A DNA stretch of 49,761 bases, from the NCBI GenBank assembly GCA_902615995.1, contig CACMRF010000008.1:1-49761 (forward strand), in the 5' to 3' direction. A model generated the notes under the pieces. That model worked only from the letters and a program-made list of their open reading frames with translations. It made no database searches and had not been told where the DNA came from. The DNA is from an uncultured SAR116 cluster alpha proteobacterium (GTDB taxonomy: Bacteria > Pseudomonadota > Alphaproteobacteria > Puniceispirillales > Marisalimonadaceae). Below, one piece after another: positions 43,266 to 49,761 of the stretch (positions are counted from its first letter, which is position 1; every line of letters starts with the position of its first letter). Both the position numbers and the translations under genes were made by a program.

Positions 43266-46036
43266 ACTTAAACCATTCAGATTTAAAAAATTTATCATGG
43301 GTTAATTGGTTAGATCCTTTAAGGCAAGTAAATCAAAATTTCGATCAAAAAGTTTTTAAAAAAATAGAATTTGATAAAATTAAATTAAATATAACTCGAG
43401 ACAAAATTATAAAAAAATTATCTTCTCAATTATTTAGTAAAAGAGAGTTTTTAAAAGAAATTTTTGAAAAAGATTCAAACGGTATAAATTATGTTGGCTT
43501 AAATACAAAGCTCACAGATAATTTGATAATAAGTTTGTTTAACTTTTTAAAAAATACTAATGATAATAAAAATTTTAATGATGTTTTAATCTTGACATTA
43601 GGAGGTTATGGCAGGGGAGAATTAGCCCCAAAATCTGATATTGATTTACTTTTTATAGTAAAGGATAAAAATTTAAGTAAAATTAAATCAAATGACTCAG
43701 AAAAATTAATTCAGGAAATTCTTTATTTTTTATGGGATCTAGGTTTTTTAGTTGGTCACTCAACTAGAACAGTTAATCAAATATTTGATTATGCAAAGGA
43801 AGATATTACTTTTTTGACTAGTATAATAGATCATAGATTTTTGATTGGAAACAAGGAATTGTTCGAAAGTTTTCAAAAAACTTATCAAACTTTTACAAAA
43901 AATTATAATACTTTTGAATTTATCAAAAATAAATTAATTGAGGCAGATCAAAGACATAAAAAATTTGGTTCATCTAGATTTGTAATTGAACCAAACGTTA
44001 AAGAAGGAAAAGGTGGAATTAGGGATATTCAAACTTTAATTTGGATATCAAAATTTGCTTATAATTCAAAAAATATTTTTCACTTGCTTGAAAGAGGAGT
44101 TTTTCTAAAAAAAGAACTCTATGTATTGTCTAATTCTTATAAGTTTTTACTTTCTACTAGGTGTTATTTACACCTTTTATCTAAAAGAGAAAATGACAAT
44201 TTAGATATCGAATCACAAATTGAAATATCTATGCTTATTCGATTTAGACAAAAAGAATTTCAAAGACCAGTAGAAAGATTTATGAAAAGGTATTATATAG
44301 CAGCCAAAAATATTGGTAGTTTAACAAGAATCTTTTTTTCAGTAATTGAAGATAATTTTAAAAAATCAATTAGATTTAATTTTTTTTTCCGTAAAAACAT
44401 TAATCTAGAAAAGCCATTTATTTTTAAAAGAAAAAAAATAGCAATTGAGGAAAAATCTTTTATTTTGAATAAGCCTGAAATTTTAATTGAAATTTTTCAC
44501 ATATCACATTTTAAAAATTTAGAAATACATCCAGAAACTCTAAGGTTAATGTCAGACTGCAGCAAATTAATAAGAAAAAAACAAGTTATATCAAAAAGAA
44601 GTAATAAATTATTTTTAGAAATAATTTCTAGTGAGAAAAATTCTAGACAAATTTTACGATTAATGAATGACACAAATGTCTTGGGAAATTTTATACCTGA
44701 ATTTAAGAAAATAATTGGTTTAATACAACATGATATGTATCATCATTATACAGTTGATGAACATACCTTTTTTGCAATTAGTAATGCCCATGAATTAAAA
44801 AATGAGCGTCTAAATTTTGGAACAGAATTAGCAAGCAAATTAATATTTGAAATAGATAGATTTGAATTACTAACTGTTTCTCTATTTCTTCATGATATAG
44901 CAAAAGGCTTAAAAGGAGATCATTCTATAAATGGTTCTAAAATTGCAAAAACTTTATGCCCTAGATTGGGTCTGAATAATGATGAAACTGAAATTGTGTC
45001 ATGGTGTGTGCTCAATCATCTTTATCTTAGTGAAACAGCATTTAGATATGATTTAAATGATAAAAAAATAATTGAAAAAAGTACAAAAAAAATTAATACA
45101 ATTGAAAAACTAAATTTACTTTTTGTTCTGACTGTGTGCGATATAAAAGCTGTTGGACCTGGAGTTTGGACTGATTGGAAAGGTGGTCTTCTTATCGAAT
45201 TATATAATAAAATTAAGGTTAATTTGATTTCTAAAGAAGGAAAAAAAATACCTTTAAAACAAGAAAAAAAATCAGATTATTTATTTAATGAGATACGAAA
45301 TTTGAATATTTTAAAAAATGATGAAGCTCAAAATTACATAATTAATTTTCCATATAATTATTGGCAAATGTATGATTTAAAACAAATGTTAGATCAAGTA
45401 AGATTATTTAAAAAAATGCTAGCTTCAAAAGCAAAATTTATTTTTGAGATTTACAATCATTTAAATTCAAATGTATCAGAATTGATTGTAATTGCCCCTG
45501 ACAATTTTGGATTATTTTCTAAGATATCAGGGATATTATCATCGAGCAATGTCAACATAATATCTGCTAAAATAATTACAAGATCTGATGGTTTTGCAAT
45601 TGATTACTTTGTAATAAATAACAAAATGGACAAGGCAATTTTAGAAAAGAATATTCAGCAAAAAATTTTTAAAAAACTTAAGGATGGTCTTGAGGGAGTT
45701 TATGATTTTGAAATTGAGTTAGAAAAGAGGTTTAATGAATCTCCTTCAAAAATAAAAAAAATAAAGGCTCCTATTAGAGTTTATATAGACAACGATACAA
45801 GTGATGATTTTACTATTTTAGAAGTAAATTGTAAGAATGCACCAGGAGTTTTATTTAAAATTACTCAAAGCATATCGAAGTTAAATTTACAGATATATAA
45901 TGCTTCTATTTCAACCTATGGAACAAGAGTTACAGATATTTTCTACGTCAAAGATTTGTTTGGCCAAAAAATTATTGATGAAATAAAAATGAAACAAATT
46001 AAAAACAATCTATTAGAAGTGCTAAACAAAAATTAA
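43259..46036 (+). CDS. glnD: Bifunctional PII uridylyltransferase / uridylyl-removing enzyme
   Basis: GlnD senses glutamine and modifies PII proteins, which set glutamine-synthetase activity. The 925-residue protein has the nucleotidyltransferase motif GGYGRGELAPKSDIDLL (115-131), the HD domain (HHYTVDEH and FLHDIAKG, H545-D546) and two C-terminal ACT domains (about 740-925). All parts appear intact. The mutS-glnD-murJ-trpS order is well known in Alphaproteobacteria. Confidence 0.96.
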   Translation: MLNLNHSDLKNLSWVNWLDPLRQVNQNFDQKVFKKIEFDKIKLNITRDKIIKKLSSQLFSKREFLKEIFEKDSNGINYVGLNTKLTDNLIISLFNFLKNTNDNKNFNDVLILTLGGYGRGELAPKSDIDLLFIVKDKNLSKIKSNDSEKLIQEILYFLWDLGFLVGHSTRTVNQIFDYAKEDITFLTSIIDHRFLIGNKELFESFQKTYQTFTKNYNTFEFIKNKLIEADQRHKKFGSSRFVIEPNVKEGKGGIRDIQTLIWISKFAYNSKNIFHLLERGVFLKKELYVLSNSYKFLLSTRCYLHLLSKRENDNLDIESQIEISMLIRFRQKEFQRPVERFMKRYYIAAKNIGSLTRIFFSVIEDNFKKSIRFNFFFRKNINLEKPFIFKRKKIAIEEKSFILNKPEILIEIFHISHFKNLEIHPETLRLMSDCSKLIRKKQVISKRSNKLFLEIISSEKNSRQILRLMNDTNVLGNFIPEFKKIIGLIQHDMYHHYTVDEHTFFAISNAHELKNERLNFGTELASKLIFEIDRFELLTVSLFLHDIAKGLKGDHSINGSKIAKTLCPRLGLNNDETEIVSWCVLNHLYLSETAFRYDLNDKKIIEKSTKKINTIEKLNLLFVLTVCDIKAVGPGVWTDWKGGLLIELYNKIKVNLISKEGKKIPLKQEKKSDYLFNEIRNLNILKNDEAQNYIINFPYNYWQMYDLKQMLDQVRLFKKMLASKAKFIFEIYNHLNSNVSELIVIAPDNFGLFSKISGILSSSNVNIISAKIITRSDGFAIDYFVINNKMDKAILEKNIQQKIFKKLKDGLEGVYDFEIELEKRFNESPSKIKKIKAPIRVYIDNDTSDDFTILEVNCKNAPGVLFKITQSISKLNLQIYNASISTYGTRVTDIFYVKDLFGQKIIDEIKMKQIKNNLLEVLNKN

Positions 46037-46056
46037 TGAATAAAAAATAATAAAAG

Positions 46057-47643
46057 ATGATAAAATTTTTCATAAAAGGTTTTAGAGTTAATGCTTTATT
46101 AACAATTTTTAGTAGAATAACTGGATTTATAAGAGATATAATTTTAGCATTTTTTTTGGGTGCTGGAATAGCATCTGATATCTTTTTTATTTCATCTAAA
46201 TTACCAAACTTGTTTAGAAGAATTACAGCAGAAGGTGCAATGACCTCTTCATTTTTACCCATATATTCTAAACTCTTACATCAGGACAAATCAGACAATG
46301 CACAAAAGTTTTCTGCAATAATTTGTTTCTTTTTAATTGTCTTTTTATCAATTCTTGTAATTCTTTTTGAAATTTTCATGCCTTTTTTTATAAAAATAAT
46401 TGCACCTGGTATTATAAATTATAAAAATTTTTTTGATGATATTGTAATGTTATCAAGATTCACAATTATATTTCTACCATTTATTTCTATGACTGCCTTT
46501 TTTGGAGCAATGCTCAATGCATCTGGTAGGTTTTTTTATTTTGCTTTTACACCGATTATTTTTAATTTATGCATTATTGTCTCCTGCTTTTATATAAATG
46601 ATGCTTTAAAAATAAAAGCTTTACCACTTGCTATAGCAATGCCAATATCTGGGTTCATTCAACTATGTTTTATTTATTATTTTGTTAAAAAATTTAATTT
46701 AATCACAAAAGTTTTTTATAAAATATCTAATTTAAAACAAAATAATTTTAATAAATTTAAAAGTAATACTTCTGATACTCTTAAAAGATTTTTTCCAGCA
46801 GTACTTTCAGGTGGAGTGTTTCAAATTAATATTTTAGTTGATACAATACTGGCTACGATTGTTGGTTTTGGTGCTGTTTCTTTTTTATACTATTCAGATA
46901 GAATCATTCAATTACCTTTAGGAATTATTGGTGTATCTCTAGGAACTGTTTTATTATCATCAATTTCTCATCCCAAAGTAGTTAACAATAATAAAAAAAT
47001 TTCAGACCAATTAATTATAGCAATCAAAATTTCATTGTATTTTGGGATTCCATCAATGGTAACTCTGCTTTTCTTTTCAGAGTTTATAATTACCAGTTTG
47101 TTTGAAAGAGGAAGCTTTGATCAAGCATCAAGCAAATCAGTTGCACTAGCACTAACAATGTATTCTCTAGGATTGCCATTTGTTATGATTATAAAATGTT
47201 TTCAATCAGTTTTTATAGCAACTGGAGGAATAAAGAAAATTTTATATATTTCAGTTTTGCAATTAATTACTAATTTCATATTATCAATTATTTTAATGAA
47301 ATATTTATTACACGGAGGTATTGCCTTAGCAACCTCAATTTCAACAATATCATCATTTATGATTTATTTATTTTATATTTTAAAAAATAAAAAGCTAATT
47401 TTTTTATCAGTCAATTCAAAAAATTACATAAGTTCAAAGAATGTATTATTTTATCTTGTAAAAATATCAATTTTATCATTTATAATGATTTCTGTATTAT
47501 ACTTATTTCAAATTATGACAGATTATAATTCTGGCATAATTTATCTTTCAATCTTTACAAGCATAGGCATTTTATTTTATACATTCATAACTTATATAAC
47601 TAAACAAATTCCAAATGAGTTGTTTTCAAAATTAAAATTATGA
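46057..47643 (+). CDS. murJ: Lipid II flippase MurJ
   Basis: MurJ (MviN) flips the peptidoglycan precursor lipid II across the inner membrane. The 528-residue protein consists of many hydrophobic segments (family norm 14). The family opening FRVNALLTIFSRITGFIRDIILAFFLGAG is present, as is the conserved LPNLFRRITAEGAMTSSFLPIY. It follows glnD by 20 bases and overlaps trpS by four. Confidence 0.96.
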   Translation: MIKFFIKGFRVNALLTIFSRITGFIRDIILAFFLGAGIASDIFFISSKLPNLFRRITAEGAMTSSFLPIYSKLLHQDKSDNAQKFSAIICFFLIVFLSILVILFEIFMPFFIKIIAPGIINYKNFFDDIVMLSRFTIIFLPFISMTAFFGAMLNASGRFFYFAFTPIIFNLCIIVSCFYINDALKIKALPLAIAMPISGFIQLCFIYYFVKKFNLITKVFYKISNLKQNNFNKFKSNTSDTLKRFFPAVLSGGVFQINILVDTILATIVGFGAVSFLYYSDRIIQLPLGIIGVSLGTVLLSSISHPKVVNNNKKISDQLIIAIKISLYFGIPSMVTLLFFSEFIITSLFERGSFDQASSKSVALALTMYSLGLPFVMIIKCFQSVFIATGGIKKILYISVLQLITNFILSIILMKYLLHGGIALATSISTISSFMIYLFYILKNKKLIFLSVNSKNYISSKNVLFYLVKISILSFIMISVLYLFQIMTDYNSGIIYLSIFTSIGILFYTFITYITKQIPNELFSKLKL

Positions 47644-48683
47644 AAATTATGTTAAAATCTAAACAACCTTCAAAAAGAATTTTTTCAGGAATTCAGCCTA
47701 CTGGTAACCTTCATATTGGGAATTATTTAGGCGCTATTAAAAACTGGATTAAATTACAAGAAGAAGATGATTGTATTTATTCAATTGTAGATTTACATGC
47801 AATGACAGTACCAAATAATTTACTAGATATTAAAAATTCAACATTAGAAGTAGCAGCTGCAGTAATTGCTTCTGGCATTGACCCTAAAAAATCCATTCTT
47901 TTTAACCAATCAAACGTTCCACAACACACCGAGTTAGCATGGATTTTTAATTGTATAGCCAGAATAGGTTGGTTAAATAGAATGACACAATTTAAAGAAA
48001 AAGCGGGCAAAAAAAAGGATAATGCAACTGTTGGCTTATTTAGTTATCCAGTACTTATGGCAGCAGATATATTATTATATAAAGCTACACATGTTCCGGT
48101 TGGTGAGGATCAAAAACAACATTTGGAGTTAACACGTGATATAGCAAGTTCTTTTAATACAACATTTAATAAGACTCTTGATAAAGATTTTTTTCATTTG
48201 CCAGAACCTATTATTTTAGGGCCTGCAAAACGAATTATGAGTTTGAGAGATGGCAAAAGTAAAATGAGCAAGTCAGATACTTCAGATGGTTCAAGAATTA
48301 ATTTAATGGATAATAAAGATCAGATTTATCAAAAAATTAAGAGAGCTAAAACTGATCAACATCCTATACCTGACAATATTAATGATTTAGATGATAGACC
48401 AGAAGCACTTAATTTATTTAATATATATGCTTCTTTCTCAAACAAAAGTGTAAAAGAAATACTTCAACAATTTTCAGGAAAAGGTTTTGCTCAATTTAAG
48501 GAATCTTTATCAGATTTGATAATAAATGATATAAGTCCAATTACTAAAGAAATGAAGCATTTGATGAATAATAAAGATGAAATCATAAAAATACTTATCG
48601 ATGGATCAAATAAAGCTCAAGAAATAGCAAATGAAGTATTAATTGACATAAAAAAAATTATTGGCATTAACTTTAAAGATTGA
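47640..48683 (+). CDS. trpS: Tryptophanyl-tRNA synthetase
   Basis: TrpS charges tRNA-Trp. The class I motifs are HIGN (25-28, in GIQPTGNLHIGNYLGA) and KMSKS (208-212). The length of 347 residues is normal. The start at 47640 forms an ATGA overlap with murJ; a Met three codons further in would also fit. TGG is the Trp codon throughout and TGA acts as stop, so the genetic code is standard. Confidence 0.97.
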   Translation: MKIMLKSKQPSKRIFSGIQPTGNLHIGNYLGAIKNWIKLQEEDDCIYSIVDLHAMTVPNNLLDIKNSTLEVAAAVIASGIDPKKSILFNQSNVPQHTELAWIFNCIARIGWLNRMTQFKEKAGKKKDNATVGLFSYPVLMAADILLYKATHVPVGEDQKQHLELTRDIASSFNTTFNKTLDKDFFHLPEPIILGPAKRIMSLRDGKSKMSKSDTSDGSRINLMDNKDQIYQKIKRAKTDQHPIPDNINDLDDRPEALNLFNIYASFSNKSVKEILQQFSGKGFAQFKESLSDLIINDISPITKEMKHLMNNKDEIIKILIDGSNKAQEIANEVLIDIKKIIGINFKD

Positions 48684-48715
48684 AAAATCATTTTTGAACA
48701 TATATATCTATATGT

Positions 48716-49270
48716 ATGTTTATACAAACTGAAGAAACACCAAATCCAAATACTCTAAAGTTTATTCCTGGTGTTCAGGTCTTAACAGAAGGCACAGTTG
48801 AATTTAAAGATAAAGTTTCAGCTAAGCCTTCAAATTTGGCGAGTATAATATTTAGTATTAATGGTGTAGAGAGAGTTTTTCTAGCCACCGAGTTTGTATC
48901 TGTGACAAAAAGTAATGAAAATAAATGGGAAATTTTAAAGCCATTAATCTTGACAGCAATTATGGACCATTACGCTAGTGGAAAAGATGTTATTGAAAAA
49001 AATCAAAATAATATTAATGAATCTTTGGAAGAAGATACTGAAGTTGTTAAACAAATTAAAGAACTTATTGATCAAAGAGTTAGGCCCGCAGTTGCTATGG
49101 ATGGAGGTGATATCTCTTTCTGTTCTTTCGAAGATGGAGTAGTTACGCTTCAAATGAAAGGCGCTTGCGCTGGATGCCCATCAAGCACAGCTACTTTGAA
49201 AATGGGTATTGAGAATATGTTGAGACATTATATACCTGAGGTTTTAGAAGTTAAAGCTGCAGAGCTGTGA
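48716..49270 (+). CDS. NifU-like iron-sulphur cluster scaffold (Nfu)
   Basis: This 184-residue Nfu protein carries iron-sulphur clusters to target enzymes. An N-terminal Nfu domain (TEETPNPNTLKFIPG, about 1-90) is followed by the NifU C-terminal domain with CxxC (C151, C154 in GACAGCPSS). The two-domain form is the alphaproteobacterial and mitochondrial NFU1 type. Its stop overlaps a GTG that starts the next gene. Confidence 0.95.
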   Translation: MFIQTEETPNPNTLKFIPGVQVLTEGTVEFKDKVSAKPSNLASIIFSINGVERVFLATEFVSVTKSNENKWEILKPLILTAIMDHYASGKDVIEKNQNNINESLEEDTEVVKQIKELIDQRVRPAVAMDGGDISFCSFEDGVVTLQMKGACAGCPSSTATLKMGIENMLRHYIPEVLEVKAAEL

Positions 49271-49761
49271 AATTTGAAAATAATACCTTACTAACATTTT
49301 TAGCATTTCTTTTATCAATATTAGGTTTGATAGGTCCTGGTTTTTGGGATATAAAATCTCCAAATCTAATAAAATATGAGAATGTTCATTTAACAAGAGC
49401 TACGTTAGGCTTAAGGTTTAATCCTAATGATATAGATTTAGATGATAAATTTAAAAATTCAACAATTTCATCTAAAAATTATTTTGGAAAAGAAATTGCG
49501 GTTGCATGGTCTAAAAATTTTATTGACCAAATAAAAATCGAACAAAGAATTCCGAGAATATATTTTAGTCAGTTGCCAGGTGATTTAAATACATATAAAA
49601 CAAATGATAAGAAAAAAATTTTTATTAGCATTATGCTTCCTTTGTTATTAAATGGGAACGAAAAAGTTTCTATTGAAAGATCAAATTTAATAATTTTTAT
49701 TAAAAAAAGGAATTTTAAAAAATTAATGATATTTTGCAAAAAATATAAAATTAAAACTTTT
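49267..49761 (+). CDS. Bax-like glucosaminidase-domain protein (5' part, cut by window end)
   Basis: From a GTG overlapping the nfu stop, a frame stays open for 165 codons to the window edge. It begins with one hydrophobic segment (TFLAFLLSILGLIGPGFW), suggesting a signal anchor. Residues after about 105 read RIPRIYFSQLPGDL...KKKIFISIMLPLLLNGNEKVSIER. This resembles the start of the E. coli Bax / mannosyl-glycoprotein endo-beta-N-acetylglucosaminidase-like family (pattern KKxFxxxxLPxxxxxNxxxxxER). The catalytic glucosaminidase domain would lie beyond the window. The assignment is from partial sequence. Confidence 0.6.
   Translation, partial: MKFENNTLLTFLAFLLSILGLIGPGFWDIKSPNLIKYENVHLTRATLGLRFNPNDIDLDDKFKNSTISSKNYFGKEIAVAWSKNFIDQIKIEQRIPRIYFSQLPGDLNTYKTNDKKKIFISIMLPLLLNGNEKVSIERSNLIIFIKKRNFKKLMIFCKKYKIKTF

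Noticed and set aside
1-49761. CRISPR arrays, toxin-antitoxin pairs, secretion systems or biosynthetic clusters
   Set aside because: I looked for regularly spaced repeats and for the relevant protein motifs across the window and saw none; the gene content is almost entirely housekeeping.

Overview
This window is a gene-dense, very AT-rich (roughly 70% AT by eye) piece of an alphaproteobacterial chromosome spanning a probable replication origin. The gene order (leuS-lptE-holA, parB-parA-rsmG-mnmG-mnmE-rho-hemJ-hemE, then coaE-dnaQ-secB-timA-smr and the his cluster) is that of the alphaproteobacterial origin region. Low GC, many overlapping genes and almost no intergenic DNA suggest a streamlined marine lineage of the HIMB59/AEGEAN-169 or SAR11-like type. 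That placement is inference; no 16S gene is present.

Layout. 1-2 kb: moaB, then a broken rnhB. Its 5' end runs into a 1,161-bp copy of the middle of leuS, which reads as identical to the genuine gene about 6.1 kb downstream; a short unidentified coding remnant and tRNA-Gln follow. 2-6 kb: an OmpR-type regulator with a degenerate receiver, ribA, yggS and a strongly built porin gene with the only convincing intrinsic terminator in the window. 6-10 kb: DUF3576 lipoprotein, leuS, lptE, holA. 10-18.6 kb: parB, parA, rsmG, mnmG, mnmE, rho, hemJ and hemE on the minus strand, with two parS-like sites, one in rsmG and one over the mnmE start codon. 18.6-18.8 kb: AT-rich gap between divergent hemE and coaE with several DnaA-box-like sequences, the probable oriC.

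18.8-25.7 kb: coaE, dnaQ, secB, timA, smr, then hisB-hisH-GNAT-hisA-hisF-hisE-HIT as a tight unit. 25.7-32 kb: gshB, BON lipoprotein and rsmI on the minus strand, an LpoA-like lipoprotein on the plus strand, then hemW, rdgB and rph on the minus strand. 32-37 kb: grpE, dnaK (with a sigma-32-like promoter), dnaJ and dapB. 37-49.8 kb: a small lipoprotein, a PfkB-family sugar/adenosine kinase, maeB, mutS, glnD, murJ, trpS, a NifU-like protein, and the start of a Bax-like glucosaminidase-domain protein cut by the window end.

Most genes are housekeeping: origin segregation (ParAB/parS), tRNA modification and charging, haem, riboflavin and histidine synthesis, chaperones, mismatch repair, nitrogen sensing and cell-envelope assembly. 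I see no CRISPR array, transposase, integrase, phage or toxin-antitoxin module. The most unusual item is the exact internal leuS duplication that interrupts rnhB; it is either a very recent rearrangement or an assembly chimera.
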